Assembly: GCF_001642795.1 (NCBI RefSeq)
Contig: NZ_LKEH01000014.1
Location: forward strand, 1 to 36,511
Direction of reading: 5' to 3'
Origin: Pseudomonas viridiflava
GTDB lineage: Bacteria > Pseudomonadota > Gammaproteobacteria > Pseudomonadales > Pseudomonadaceae
Length of the DNA stretch: 36,511 bases
The position numbers and the translations under genes are program-made. The stretch's first letter is position 1; each line of letters opens with the position of its first letter. The notes beneath the pieces were generated by a model. It did not search any database. It saw only the letters and a list, made by a program, of their open reading frames with translations, and was not told where the DNA came from. Positions 13,715-22,919 of this stretch are shown piece after piece.

Positions 13715-14260
13715 ATGACATTTCTCTCACGTACTGCTTATGCAAAAAGCAAAGGTTGGTCCCGACAGTACGTGGGCAAGCTCGCTCAAAACGGGAGACT
13801 GATTGAGACCGCTGACGGGTTAGTTGATGTCGATGCCACCGAACAGTTTTTGGGCATTACTAGCGACCCTTCAAGACGACCATCGAATACGCCTGCTCAA
13901 CCCAGTTCTAATTCCCATGTGATTGAACCGGTTAACACACCAGAATCGCCGTCAATGGTTGTTGGCTATCAGCAATCAAAAGCACGCTTGGCATTGGCCC
14001 AAGCGAGGCTCGCTGAGACCACTCTTCTTGAAACAAACAAGTCTCTCGTTGAGGTGGCGGTTGTGGACGCTGCTGCTTTTGCAGCCGGTCGTATGCTCCG
14101 TGATTTGATTTTGTCCTTGCCCACCCAGCTTGCTCCCGAACTCTCTGCAATGTCGGACCCTTGGCAGATTGAAAAATACCTAGTTGCTTCGTTACGGCGT
14201 GTTCTTGATGACGCGGCGTCGATGACGGCTGCGGACTTTGACAACGCTATCCACTCATAG
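13715..14260 (+). CDS. Terminase small subunit (DNA recognition)
   Basis: A 181-aa protein with an N-terminal winged-helix/MerR-like DNA-binding segment (SRTAYAKSKGWSRQYVGKLAQNGRLIETADGLVDVDATEQFL, residues 5-46), a Ser/Pro-rich linker and a helical C-terminal assembly domain (from about 88). That is the plan of lambda gpNu1-type small terminase subunits, which recognise cos DNA and bring in the large subunit. AGAGG is five bases before ATG 13715, which is preferred over TTG 13700. It directly precedes the large subunit gene. Confidence 0.75.
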   Translation: MTFLSRTAYAKSKGWSRQYVGKLAQNGRLIETADGLVDVDATEQFLGITSDPSRRPSNTPAQPSSNSHVIEPVNTPESPSMVVGYQQSKARLALAQARLAETTLLETNKSLVEVAVVDAAAFAAGRMLRDLILSLPTQLAPELSAMSDPWQIEKYLVASLRRVLDDAASMTAADFDNAIHS

Positions 14261-14269
14261 AGCGCTACT

Positions 14270-16300
14270 ATGCATTTTCCATACGCCGATGGTGTGAAGG
14301 TTCACCATGACGCGTATATGCGCGGACTCAAGCCTGACCCGGAACTGTGGGTAGATGAGTGGGCCGACGAGCACATGCGTATTCCGCGTGATACAGGTGC
14401 TGCTGAACCAGGTAAATATCGCACAGCGCGTACCCCTTACGCCCGAGAGCCGATGCGCTGTTTGTCGCCTGGCCATCCTTGCAAGCGGGTGGTCACCATG
14501 GTGGCCTCGCAGTTGATGAAGACGCAGATAGCACTCAACTGGATCGGCGCGTTGATCCACATGTCTCCGTCGAACATCCTAACCTTGTTGCCCAGCCTTG
14601 GCTTGGCCAAGCGGGTGTCCGCGCGGATTAGCAAGACCATCAATGCTACTGCTGTGCTGCGCGAACGGGTAGCCTCGCCGCGCTCCCGTGATGCCCGCAA
14701 CACCATGGATACCAAGGAGTTTGAAGGCGGCGCGCTGTTCGCGACTACAGCCGGTTCTGCTGCGAACCTTTCTGAACTTTCAGCCCGGTTTGTCTATGGC
14801 GATGAAATCGACCGCTGGGATGTCGACGTAGACGAAGAGGGCGATCCGATTGAGCTGGCCGAAACACGCGGCAGCACCTTTGGTCGAAACGCCAAGTTCT
14901 ATTTCTCCAGCTCGCCCACCATCAAGGGCGCATCGCGAATCGATGACCTGTTCTCGACCAGCGACCAGCGCTACTACTACGTGCCATGCCCATCGTGTGG
15001 GCACATGCAAACGCTGGAGTGGGAGCGCCTGCTTTACTCGCCTGACTTCAGCACGGTTCATTACCAGTGCGCCGGTCCGGACTGCGATGTCTTGATCGAG
15101 GAGTTTCACAAGGGTGACATGCTCGCCCGTGGCGAATGGCGGTCACATGCCCAAGGTGATGGCGAGACGGTGGGTTTCCACCTTAACGCGTTGTACGCCC
15201 CGCTGGGCTGGCAGAGCTGGGCATCGTTGGCCAAGCAATATGAGAAAGCCAAAAAGGCTCAGGACCGGGGCGACCTGGAGCCGATGCAGGTGTTTTACAA
15301 CACCCGTCTTGCCAAGGTCTGGGACAGCGCACAAGAGCAAACCAAAGCCGATGTTTTGCAGGCCCGAGCCTTGTTGGAAAACTACACGCTCGGTTCGATG
15401 CCTGCGGGTGTGCTGTCGCTTGTGTCATCGGTCGACGTGCAGGCTAATCGTCTTGAAATGATGGTCGTGGGTATCGGCGAAGGTATGGAGCGCTGGATCG
15501 TCGACTTCCAAGTGATTATGGGCGACCCCGCTGACGACCGCACCTGGCAGGTGCTGGATGAAAAGCTCAAGGAGCGCTACCGGCATCCGTGTGGCGTCAG
15601 CCTGGCAATCCTGGCAACCGGCGTCGACTCCGGTGGGCATCACACCCACGAGGTCTACCAGTTTTGTCGCGTTCGACGCTGGCGGAACATTTTCGCCATC
15701 AAGGGTGCGAGCAAGCCCGGCAAGCCAGTGATCGCTCAACGGCCCTCACTGGTGGACGTGACGTGGAAAGGTCAGACAGAGCGCAACGGTGCGGAGCTCT
15801 GGATGGTTGGTACCGACACGGCCAAAGACTGGATCTACAACCGCTATCACCTGGAAAGCGGACCCGGCGCGTTGCACTTCGCCAAAGATCTGCCTGCTGA
15901 CTTTTTTGAGCAGTGCGTCGCCGAGCGCAAGGTCGCCCGGTACGTGAAAGGTTTCAAGCGCATCGAGTGGGTCAAGGGTAAGGCTGAACGAAATGAGGCG
16001 CTCGACCTGCTGGTGTACAGCCTGGCGATGGCTCATTACCTAGGCCTGCATCGCTACGGAGAGCACGACTGGGCACGGCTCAAGAATGCCTTGGCCCAAG
16101 CCGGTCTGTTCGACGAGGCGGGTCAGGCCAGCGCCCCGGCCGCCGAGCGCGTGAGCGTTGAGCACCGCCCAGCTCCTACGCCTGAACCGCGACCACAACC
16201 CCAGGCTGCCGTTGCTCAGTCACCGGCACGTGCAGCACCACAACCCGCGCAACCCCCGCAACGCCGCGCTTCCAACAGCGGCTATCTAAAGAGACGTTGA
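14270..16300 (+). CDS. terL: Terminase large subunit, GpA family
   Basis: A 676-aa lambda gpA-type packaging motor and nuclease. The N-terminal ATPase has a deviant Walker A near residues 77-91 (MVASQLMKTQIALNW, with Lys) and Walker B FVYGDEID near 175. Cys pairs at about 240-270 (CPSCGH and CAGPDC) could bind zinc. The nuclease part follows, including ATGVDSGGHHTHEV near 450. The final 60 residues are rich in Pro, Ala and Gln and probably flexible. The family usually makes cohesive ends, so a cos site is expected nearby, perhaps in 13514-13714. Confidence 0.92.
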   Translation: MHFPYADGVKVHHDAYMRGLKPDPELWVDEWADEHMRIPRDTGAAEPGKYRTARTPYAREPMRCLSPGHPCKRVVTMVASQLMKTQIALNWIGALIHMSPSNILTLLPSLGLAKRVSARISKTINATAVLRERVASPRSRDARNTMDTKEFEGGALFATTAGSAANLSELSARFVYGDEIDRWDVDVDEEGDPIELAETRGSTFGRNAKFYFSSSPTIKGASRIDDLFSTSDQRYYYVPCPSCGHMQTLEWERLLYSPDFSTVHYQCAGPDCDVLIEEFHKGDMLARGEWRSHAQGDGETVGFHLNALYAPLGWQSWASLAKQYEKAKKAQDRGDLEPMQVFYNTRLAKVWDSAQEQTKADVLQARALLENYTLGSMPAGVLSLVSSVDVQANRLEMMVVGIGEGMERWIVDFQVIMGDPADDRTWQVLDEKLKERYRHPCGVSLAILATGVDSGGHHTHEVYQFCRVRRWRNIFAIKGASKPGKPVIAQRPSLVDVTWKGQTERNGAELWMVGTDTAKDWIYNRYHLESGPGALHFAKDLPADFFEQCVAERKVARYVKGFKRIEWVKGKAERNEALDLLVYSLAMAHYLGLHRYGEHDWARLKNALAQAGLFDEAGQASAPAAERVSVEHRPAPTPEPRPQPQAAVAQSPARAAPQPAQPPQRRASNSGYLKRR

Positions 16301-16301
16301 T

Positions 16302-16508
16302 ATGGCCTATACCCAGAAGCACCTTGACGCCGTCGAGGCGGCGATAGGGCGTGGCGAAAAGATCGTGCGGTACGCTGACCGAACGGTTGAGTATCGCTCT
16401 GTGGATGAGCTGATTCAGGCACGGGATCTGATCCGCACCAGCCTTACCAACGCCGCCGGGCCTCGCTCCCGAGTGATCCGGATCTACCATGGGGGTAAAG
16501 GCCTGTGA
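16302..16508 (+). CDS. gpW-like head-tail joining protein
   Basis: A 68-aa protein with the small alpha/beta gpW fold pattern: a first helix (KHLDAVEAAIGRG), a beta turn (RYADRTVEYRSVDEL) and a second helix (IQARDLIRTSL). In lambda, gpW sits under the portal and is needed before the tail can join. It lies between the large terminase and portal genes, exactly as in lambda, and overlaps the portal start by four bases. Confidence 0.85.
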   Translation: MAYTQKHLDAVEAAIGRGEKIVRYADRTVEYRSVDELIQARDLIRTSLTNAAGPRSRVIRIYHGGKGL

Positions 16509-17986
16509 CCACACGCTACCCCACGCTGTCCCGCTCGGGATTTCTGGTGCCGGAACGCATCAAGGCCAGCTACGAGGGTGCTGCCGATGGTCGCCGGTCG
16601 GCTACCTGGGATGCACCGGACACGGGCGTCAACAGCCTGATCATGCCTGCGTTGCGCAACCTGCGCTCCCGTTCACGGGCAGCGGTGCGCAACGATCCCT
16701 ACGCAGCCAACGCGATTGATCGCCGGGTCAGCAACCTGATCGGCACCGGGATCACGCCACAGCCCAGAACGGACGACAAAGCGTTACGGCGGATCTTTCA
16801 GGAACTGTGGGAAGACTGGGTGGATGAGTCCGATGCGGACCAGCTGACCGACTTCTACGGGCAGCAGGCGCTGATCGCCCGGACCGTCGAACAGTCCGGC
16901 GAATGCTTTGTGCGGTTGCGTCCCCGTCGGGCCGATGAAGGCTTCGCAGTGCCGCTGCAGCTGCAGTGCCTGGCTCCGGAGTTCGTCCCGCATGACAAGT
17001 TTGAAACGACCAGCACCGGCAACATCATCCGCGCCGGGATCGAGTTCAACCCCATGGGCCAGCGTGTGGCGTACTGGTGTTACCGCTCACATCCCAGCGA
17101 CATGGCCGCGCTAAACGCGGGTTACAACATGCTGGTGCGGATCCCGGCCAGCCAGATGTTGCACATCTTCGAGCCGGTGGAGCCCGGCCAATTGCGTGGC
17201 GTTCCCAGGCTTGCGCCGGTGCTCAAGCGCCTGCGCAGCCTGGACAACTACGACGACGCCGTGCTGTTCCGGCAGGAGGTGGCCAACCTGTTTGCCGGGT
17301 TCATCCGCAAGCCAGCGGCCGACGGCCCGCCAATGCTGGACCCGCTGACCGGCGCACCGCTTCAAACAGGAGGCGATGGCTTCACGCCGATGGTCGCGCT
17401 GGAGCCTGGCACGATGCAGGAGCTGTTACCGGGGGAAGAGGTCGAGTTCTCGACACCGCCCGATGGCGGCAACAACTATCCCGACTTCATGCGTCAGCAA
17501 CTGATGGCGGCAGCCGCTGGGGCTGGGCTGCCTTACGAGCTGATGACCGGCGATATGCGGGGCGTGAACGACCGCAGCATTCGTGTCGTGCTCAACGAGT
17601 TTCGTCGACGTCTGGAGCAGCTGCAGTTCAGCGTGTACGTCCATCAGCTGTGCCGTCCGGTACGCGCCGCGTGGATGGACATGGCGGTCCTGTCCGGAGC
17701 GCTGGAGCTGGACGATTACGCAAAGCGTCGTCGCGAATACCTGCGCACCCGTTGGGTTCCGCAAGGCTGGTCCTATATCCACCCAGTGCAGGACGTGCAG
17801 TCCCGAACGATGGAGATCAACGCCGGGCTCGCCTCGCGCAGTGAGATGTGCCTGCGCACCGGCACTGACGCGGAAATCGTGGACGAAGAAAACGCCGCAG
17901 ACGCGACTCGCGCCCGTGAGCTGGGCCTCAACTACAGCACCTTGTCGGCGTTCGATGAGGACCCCGACGAAAAGGAGAACCCATGA
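16505..17986 (+). CDS. Portal protein, lambda family
   Basis: A 493-aa portal protein that forms the dodecameric DNA entry channel at one capsid vertex. Recognisable lambda-type segments are NDPYAANAIDRRVSNLIGTGI near residue 60, PRLAPVLKRLRSLDNYDDAVLFRQ near 240, and GVNDRSIRVVLNEFRRRLEQLQF near 355. The start is GTG 16505, overlapping the gpW stop; the stop overlaps the protease start by four bases. Confidence 0.92.
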   Translation: MTTRYPTLSRSGFLVPERIKASYEGAADGRRSATWDAPDTGVNSLIMPALRNLRSRSRAAVRNDPYAANAIDRRVSNLIGTGITPQPRTDDKALRRIFQELWEDWVDESDADQLTDFYGQQALIARTVEQSGECFVRLRPRRADEGFAVPLQLQCLAPEFVPHDKFETTSTGNIIRAGIEFNPMGQRVAYWCYRSHPSDMAALNAGYNMLVRIPASQMLHIFEPVEPGQLRGVPRLAPVLKRLRSLDNYDDAVLFRQEVANLFAGFIRKPAADGPPMLDPLTGAPLQTGGDGFTPMVALEPGTMQELLPGEEVEFSTPPDGGNNYPDFMRQQLMAAAAGAGLPYELMTGDMRGVNDRSIRVVLNEFRRRLEQLQFSVYVHQLCRPVRAAWMDMAVLSGALELDDYAKRRREYLRTRWVPQGWSYIHPVQDVQSRTMEINAGLASRSEMCLRTGTDAEIVDEENAADATRARELGLNYSTLSAFDEDPDEKENP

Positions 17987-19113
17987 AACCGCTGTTGCCG
18001 TTTCGCATTTTCAACAAGGCTCCGGTGGCCTTGCCGGTCGAGGACCAGAACTGGTACCGCATCAAGGCCGAAACACTGGCTGAGCAGACCACCATCGAGA
18101 TCTACATCTACGGTGAGATCGGCGGCTGGGGCATCACGGCCAACCAGTTCATCCAGGATCTGAAAGCCATCGACGACGGCGTGTCTCCCATCGTGGCCGC
18201 GTTCAACACCATCGGCGGCGACCTGTTCGACGGGCTGGCGATTCACAACGCGTTGAACCGGCTGGGTGAGCGCTGTACGGCGCGGATCGATGCGCTGGCA
18301 GCCAGTGCCGGGAGTGTTGCTGCTTGTGGTGCTCATCGCATGGTGATGGCCTCGAATGCCATGTTGATGATTCACAACCCGTGGACTTTCACGGCCGGTG
18401 ATGCTGAGGATTTGCGCAAAGTGGCCGACGTGCTGGACCAGACCCTGGAAGCCATCATCGCGGCCTACAAGGCCAAGTCGCCGGACATCGACGAAGCCGA
18501 ACTGCGGCGCATGGTCAATGCAGAGACCTGGCTGACCGCGCAGGAAGCCTTGGCGTTGGGGCTGGCAGATGAGATCGGCAGCGGTGTTGAGGTCAAGGCG
18601 TGCCTTGGCCAAGGTGCTGCCATGCAGCGATACAGGCAGACCCCGAAGGCCCTGCTGGATCAGCTCAACGCGGTAGAGCCGGAGCCAGAGGAGGACGAGC
18701 CTCCAACTGACCCGACACCGGCGGATGCCTCCGCACTGGCGCTAATGATCACAAAGGCATGCGGCGCGGCGGGTATCAACAACCTGATCGAGCCGCTGAT
18801 TGCGTCGACCAAGCTCGCCGATCAGGCCACGGTGCAGGCGGCGATCACCCAGGCCAAGTGCGTGCGCGACCTCTGCGTTGCAGCTCGCTTGCCAGAGCTG
18901 ACCGCCGAGTTCGTCAGTGCAGGTCTGGGCAAGGAGGCCGTTCAGGCCCGTTTGTTCGACAAGCTGGTCAGCAGCGGTAAGGGATTTGAAATCGACAACA
19001 GCTTGCCTTTGCAGGATGACCCGGTCATCAAGCCGAAGGCGCGGCAGCCCGATCACCATGACATCTACGCCGCTCGTAAGGCAGCGCAAACCTCGACAGG
19101 AGCACGCAAATGA
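17983..19113 (+). CDS. ClpP-type prohead protease, probably with scaffold tail
   Basis: A 376-aa protein. Residues 35-205 are a ClpP-like serine protease: FNTIGGDLFDGLAIHNAL, catalytic Ser111 in ASAGSVAA, His131 in MLMIHNPW and a helical AETWLTAQEALALGLADEIG motif. The C-terminal part (about 225-376), rich in Glu/Pro and then helical, is probably a scaffolding region, as with lambda gpC/Nu3 where the scaffold is translated from inside the protease gene. No internal start was pinned down. It is followed immediately by the decoration protein gene with a four-base overlap. Confidence 0.88.
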   Translation: MKPLLPFRIFNKAPVALPVEDQNWYRIKAETLAEQTTIEIYIYGEIGGWGITANQFIQDLKAIDDGVSPIVAAFNTIGGDLFDGLAIHNALNRLGERCTARIDALAASAGSVAACGAHRMVMASNAMLMIHNPWTFTAGDAEDLRKVADVLDQTLEAIIAAYKAKSPDIDEAELRRMVNAETWLTAQEALALGLADEIGSGVEVKACLGQGAAMQRYRQTPKALLDQLNAVEPEPEEDEPPTDPTPADASALALMITKACGAAGINNLIEPLIASTKLADQATVQAAITQAKCVRDLCVAARLPELTAEFVSAGLGKEAVQARLFDKLVSSGKGFEIDNSLPLQDDPVIKPKARQPDHHDIYAARKAAQTSTGARK

Positions 19114-19454
19114 CCATCAAAATGGAGCCCATCCATGCCGGTGAATTCCTTCTTTCCGAAGGTGCCGGAAACATCTCGCGAGAGTCGATCAACGTGGCCG
19201 CTAGCGAAGCCCTGAACGCGGGACAAGTGCTTGGCCTGGTCACGGCGTCCGGTGAGTTCGCCCCCTACGATCCGGCCGCTGAGGACGGCAGCGAGATCGC
19301 TGCAGCGATTCTGTTCGCTCCGCTTCCAGAGTCCGACATCGTTCGCCGCGGTCGCGCGGTTGTACGACTGGCCGAGGTCGCGGAAACGCTGCTGACCGGC
19401 CTGGACTTGGACGCCGAGAAAGCCCTCGCCAAGCAGTTCATCATTCTTCGCTGA
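19110..19454 (+). CDS. Head decoration protein, lambda gpD family
   Basis: A 114-aa protein of the gpD type, trimers of which stabilise the expanded capsid. Typical features are IHAGEFLLSEGAGNISRESINVA near the start, GQVLGLVTASGEFAPYDPAAEDGSEIAAAIL in the middle and a C-terminal LAKQFIIL strand. It lies between the prohead protease and the capsid gene, as in lambda. Confidence 0.9.
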   Translation: MTIKMEPIHAGEFLLSEGAGNISRESINVAASEALNAGQVLGLVTASGEFAPYDPAAEDGSEIAAAILFAPLPESDIVRRGRAVVRLAEVAETLLTGLDLDAEKALAKQFIILR

Positions 19455-19500
19455 CTCATCCCCCGCTTCACATTTCGGCTCACTGCCTCTGTTTATCTGA

Positions 19501-19525
19501 CCCCGCCCTGAGCGGGGTTTCGTCT
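19501..19525 (+). terminator. Hairpin upstream of the major capsid gene
   Basis: CCCCGC and GCGGGG form a six-base-pair stem with loop CCTGA, followed by TTTCGTCTTT and then the capsid ribosome binding site CTGGAG. It may be a leaky terminator or an mRNA-stabilising 5' hairpin. Related hairpins precede the genes at 22655 and 26557. Confidence 0.55.
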
Positions 19526-19542
19526 TTCTGGAGAATACCCTC

Positions 19543-20538
19543 ATGGCCGACATCGCCATTTTTGACGACGAAGCATTCAGCGTTGCAACCCTGACCGCTG
19601 CGATCAACGAACAACCCTACCTGCCTGGCCGCATCAGCGGACTCGGTCTGTTTCAGGAAGAGGGCATCGCGACCCTGACCGTGCAGATCGAAAAGGACGG
19701 CGACACCCTGGCGCTGGTCCCGGCCGGTGAACGTGGCAGTTCCGGTTTTGTGGTCACCGGCACGAAGCGTCGCATGATCCCGTTCAACACCGTGCACCTG
19801 CCCGAGCGCTTCACGATCCGGGCGGATGAGATTCAAGGCATCCGCGCATTCGGTTCTCGCACTGAGCTGCAGGCCGTCCAGGACGTCATCAATACCCGTT
19901 TGGCAAAAGCCCGTCGTCAGCTGGATGCCACTCACGAATTCCAGCGCATGGGCGCGTTGAATGGCCTGGTGCTGGATGCTGACGGCAAGACACCGCTGCT
20001 GGATATCTACTCGGCCTTCGGTGTGCAGCGTCAGAGCCTGTCCATGGCCCTCAACGATGCGAACACCGAGTTGCGCGTCAAGGCAGGCGAAGCCTTGGAC
20101 ATGCAAGAGGATGCCCTCGGCAGTGTCACCAGCACCGGCTCGCGTGCGTTCTGCGGCAAGAACTTCTGGAACAAGATCATCGTTCACAAGTCGGTCAAGG
20201 AAACCTACCTGAACTCAACGCAGGCGTCGGAGCTGCGCGGTGATGCCCGTGAAAGCTTCGAGTTCGGCGGCATCGTCTGGGAGCGCTACCGTGGCAAGGT
20301 CGCCGGTATCTCTTTCGTCCACGATGACGAAGCGTTGCTCGTCCCTGAAGGCGTGCCGGACCTGTACATCTCGGCCTTCGCGCCGGCGGATTACATGGAG
20401 ACCGTCAACACCCAGGGCATCCCGTACTACAGCAAGCTGGAAACGCTGCCGTTCGGCAAAGGCGTCGCCGGTGAGGCCCAGTCCAACCCGCTGCACCTCT
20501 GCACCCGGCCACGGGCGCAGATCCGCTTGACGCTGTAG
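19543..20538 (+). CDS. Major capsid protein, lambda gpE family
   Basis: A 331-aa HK97-fold capsid protein of the lambda gpE group. Diagnostic stretches are TTTVQIEKDGDTLALVP-like strands near residue 45, RMIPFNTVHLPERFTIRADEIQGIRAFG near 84-110, and GIPYYSKLETLPFGKGVAGEAQSNPLHLC near the C terminus. It has its own strong ribosome binding site (CTGGAG) after a hairpin, in line with the high amounts required. Confidence 0.93.
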   Translation: MADIAIFDDEAFSVATLTAAINEQPYLPGRISGLGLFQEEGIATLTVQIEKDGDTLALVPAGERGSSGFVVTGTKRRMIPFNTVHLPERFTIRADEIQGIRAFGSRTELQAVQDVINTRLAKARRQLDATHEFQRMGALNGLVLDADGKTPLLDIYSAFGVQRQSLSMALNDANTELRVKAGEALDMQEDALGSVTSTGSRAFCGKNFWNKIIVHKSVKETYLNSTQASELRGDARESFEFGGIVWERYRGKVAGISFVHDDEALLVPEGVPDLYISAFAPADYMETVNTQGIPYYSKLETLPFGKGVAGEAQSNPLHLCTRPRAQIRLTL

Positions 20539-20540
20539 CC

Positions 20541-20855
20541 GTGGCGTTCCGAGAGTTGATCGAAACCCTTGATGACGCTGTGTTCGATGTACTGAGCGAT
20601 ACGGCAGTCATTGAGGGGCGCGAGGTGGCGGGCATGTTCTCGGCACCTTGGCTGCAACCCAAGCTGGGCCGCATCAACACCGGGCTTCGTGAGCCTCACC
20701 TGGTCATCCGTGTTGCGGATGCACAGGGCGTGCAGGAGCGGCAGCAAGTGCGCATTGATCTTCCGGTGCAAGACGGCGGCGGTACTTACACGCTGATTCG
20801 CCAGGAGCCCGGCGGCGATGCGTTGGTTACCCTCATCCTGAGAATCAACCCATGA
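20541..20855 (+). CDS. Head-tail joining protein (FII-like)
   Basis: A 104-aa beta-rich protein starting with GTG two bases after the capsid stop. The pattern (FRELIETLDDAVFDVLSDTAVIEGREVAGMFSAPWLQPKLG, then PHLVIRVADAQGV and YTLIRQEPGGDALVTLIL) fits the small head-tail attachment proteins of lambda FII type annotated in many prophages. It sits between the capsid and gpZ-like genes and overlaps the latter by four bases. Confidence 0.7.
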   Translation: MAFRELIETLDDAVFDVLSDTAVIEGREVAGMFSAPWLQPKLGRINTGLREPHLVIRVADAQGVQERQQVRIDLPVQDGGGTYTLIRQEPGGDALVTLILRINP

Positions 20856-21508
20856 GCATCGGCAGCTTTTACAAGCAATCTGCCCGCGACGGCATGATCA
20901 CGCTGCAGCCTTCGGCAGCCGATCTGGATGCGTTCAATGATTTCGCAGCGGCGGTTCCCAAAGCGGCGATAGCGGCCCAGCGGCGTGCCATTAACAAGAC
21001 GCTTCGTTGGTTACGCACGCACATCGCCAGGGCTGTCGGTCGGCAGGAACGCATCGCGGTCGCGGCCGTCCGGCAACGCCTCCGGACCTATCCAGTAAAC
21101 AGCGGTGCAATGCGCGGCAAGCTCTGGTTCGGGCTGGACGCCATTTCCGCCAGTCGGGTCGGCCGTGCGCGGCAGAGCCGTACCGGCGTGACGGTGGCGG
21201 GTCGTCGGTTTCAGGGTGCGTTTTTCAAAACTGTCTACGGTGGCAGTCCTGACATCTGGATCCGTACTGCGAGCAAACACTTTGAGGCCGGTGAGTACGC
21301 GGAAACCCGGCAGGGCAAGCGGCGCTCTGGCTTCATCGAAGAAAACGGCAGCCGCTTTCCGTTGGCGAAAGCCAAGGTGTCGCTGGAAGAGGCCCGGCCG
21401 CACTTTGACAGCTGGGTGAAGCGGGCCGATGAACGTCTGATGGAAATCCTCAAGCAGGAATTCAACTTCGAGATGCAGAAGTACTTGAAAGGAGCCGCCC
21501 GTGTCTGA
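20852..21508 (+). CDS. Minor tail protein Z family
   Basis: A 218-aa basic protein of the lambda gpZ/prophage minor tail protein Z type: AQRRAINKTLRWLRTHIARAVGRQ near residue 41 and VAAVRQRLRTYPVNSG after it, a central GAFFKTVYGGSPDIWIR and a C-terminal long helix (RADERLMEILKQEFNFEMQKYLKG). In lambda, gpZ acts late in tail completion at the end that joins the head. It overlaps the next gene by eight bases. Confidence 0.82.
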   Translation: MSIGSFYKQSARDGMITLQPSAADLDAFNDFAAAVPKAAIAAQRRAINKTLRWLRTHIARAVGRQERIAVAAVRQRLRTYPVNSGAMRGKLWFGLDAISASRVGRARQSRTGVTVAGRRFQGAFFKTVYGGSPDIWIRTASKHFEAGEYAETRQGKRRSGFIEENGSRFPLAKAKVSLEEARPHFDSWVKRADERLMEILKQEFNFEMQKYLKGAARV

Positions 21509-22031
21509 CGAAGCCTTCAGCCTTGATTCACTGTACGAAGCCATCGAGCAGCACATCAGGTCAGCGATTGCCGGGCTGGAGTATGTCGGCACAATGCCGG
21601 ACATGCTTCAGCAGGTCGCAGTGCCCGCCGTGCTGATCGATCTGGTGGAGTTTGAGCCAGGCATCGATCAGGGCACAGGTGAAACAGCCCTGATCGCCCG
21701 GTTCGAAGCGCGGGTGATCGTGGGGGCCGAGCGCGAGCAATGTCAGCAACAGGCTGCATTTGCTGCCACGCAGTTGGCGGTTCTGCTGAGGCTGCAGACT
21801 TGGGGGCTTGAGGTTGAGCCTGCTGAGTTCGTGCGGGCTGCGCAAGACTGGTCGCGCCCAGAGCTTGATGCTTATGCGGTCTGGGTCGTCGAGTGGACGC
21901 AGGGGATCTACCTCGGTGACGAGGAATGGCCGTGGCCCGATGAGCCGCCTGGCACGCTGGTGTTCGCGTTCAGTCCGGACACAGGGAGGGGGCGTGAGGA
22001 CAATTACCAAGCGCCCGAGGGCATGACATGA
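21501..22031 (+). CDS. Tail completion/terminator-like protein
   Basis: A 176-aa acidic protein starting with GTG 21501 inside the end of the gpZ-like gene. The layout (LYEAIEQHIRSAIAGLEYVGTMPDM helices, then VPAVLIDLVEFEPG and TALIARFEARVIVG strands, then LAVLLRL helix and DAYAVWVVEWTQGIYLG) resembles small tail terminator or gpU-like proteins that cap the tail tube. Position between gpZ and the baseplate gene V supports this. Exact family uncertain. Confidence 0.6.
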   Translation: MSDEAFSLDSLYEAIEQHIRSAIAGLEYVGTMPDMLQQVAVPAVLIDLVEFEPGIDQGTGETALIARFEARVIVGAEREQCQQQAAFAATQLAVLLRLQTWGLEVEPAEFVRAAQDWSRPELDAYAVWVVEWTQGIYLGDEEWPWPDEPPGTLVFAFSPDTGRGREDNYQAPEGMT

Positions 22032-22612
22032 GTTACGCCACAGCAGAACACGACCGCATGCTGGCTGGAGTAGTCAAGGACTGCTACGTCGTTGCGCTCG
22101 ATCTGACCGCTTCCCCTCCGGTATGCCGCGTTTCTGACGGCAATTGGGTCAGCGCCTGGGTGCGCTGGCACAGTGTTGCAGCTGGTAAGGCCCGACATTG
22201 GCGGGCACCTTCTCTGAACGAGCAGGGCACGCTGTTCAGTGCCAGCGGTGATGTGTCACAAGGCACGTTCGTTCCGGGGCTGTATGGAAGCGCGGGTGCT
22301 CAGCCTGATAACCGCGATCACGTCGAGGTCTGGCGCTTCGACGACGGCGGTTCGCTGATCTACGACTGGCAGGCCAAAACTTACACGATTGATCTGCCCA
22401 GCGGCACGGTGGCAATCAACGTCGGTGCAAGCTCTGCCATCGTGACTGATGAATCAATCACCGCAACCTCCGGGACGATTACCGCCAAGGCAGGGAAGAT
22501 CACGCTGGACGGCGAAGTCTTGATCACCGGAACACTCAAAGTCGCCAAAGATATTTTGGGTGCTGGGAAAATCATCGACACCGGTGGTAACACCGCAAAC
22601 CACAAACACTGA
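22028..22612 (+). CDS. Baseplate assembly protein V (tail spike, P2 gpV-like)
   Basis: A 194-aa protein. The N-terminal OB-fold part (residues 10-105) carries VCRVSDGNWVSAWVRWHSVAAG and GTFVPGLYGSAG. The C-terminal part consists of short repeating beta strands (TYTIDLPSGTVAINV, SITATSGTITAKAGKITLDGEVLITG), a triple beta-helix spike ending in HKH, likely metal-binding at the tip. In contractile tails it punctures the outer membrane. The ATG overlaps the upstream stop. Confidence 0.88.
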   Translation: MSYATAEHDRMLAGVVKDCYVVALDLTASPPVCRVSDGNWVSAWVRWHSVAAGKARHWRAPSLNEQGTLFSASGDVSQGTFVPGLYGSAGAQPDNRDHVEVWRFDDGGSLIYDWQAKTYTIDLPSGTVAINVGASSAIVTDESITATSGTITAKAGKITLDGEVLITGTLKVAKDILGAGKIIDTGGNTANHKH

Positions 22613-22616
22613 CCTG

Positions 22617-22636
22617 GCCCGCATTGCGGGCTTTTT
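22617..22636 (+). terminator. Hairpin after gene V
   Basis: GCCCGC and GCGGGC with loop ATT, then TTTTT, five bases after the gene V stop. It has terminator form, but the tail operon continues, so it is likely leaky or antiterminated. It is followed by TGTCTGGAGA, the ribosome binding site of the next gene. Confidence 0.6.
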
Positions 22637-22654
22637 ACTGTCTGGAGAAAAGAA

Positions 22655-22915
22655 ATGGCGGCTGTCAAAAACGAAACACCTTCTGCCTATGAGGCAGTGC
22701 GCCAGTTGGAACCGGCGGCCAAACCGGCATCGCCACCCACGGCATCTGCGCCTGCGACGCGCACCTACCGCGACAAGCTGTACACCTCGCGGACGCTGAT
22801 CCTCGCGGATAACCGCACACTGGCTATTGCTGCAGGGCAAGCCACCGTTCCGGCAGACGATACGGTTGCGCTGGACTACCTGCATCAGCACCCGGACTTT
22901 GAGCCGTTGGAGTAA
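22655..22915 (+). CDS. Small phage tail-operon protein, unknown
   Basis: An 86-aa protein. The first 40 residues are rich in Ala, Pro and Thr and probably unfolded; residues 42-86 form a compact segment, YRDKLYTSRTLILADNRTLAIAAGQATVPADDTVALDYLHQHPDFEPLE, typical of a small beta-hairpin plus helix. It is often found between V and W in Pseudomonas contractile-tail prophages. It has a good ribosome binding site (CTGGAG). Function unknown. Confidence 0.65.
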   Translation: MAAVKNETPSAYEAVRQLEPAAKPASPPTASAPATRTYRDKLYTSRTLILADNRTLAIAAGQATVPADDTVALDYLHQHPDFEPLE

Positions 22916-22919
22916 GCCC

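Noticed and set aside
17077..17844. 255-aa open frame within the portal gene
   Set aside because: Out-of-frame reading of the portal, rich in Ala, Arg and Gly with no domain.
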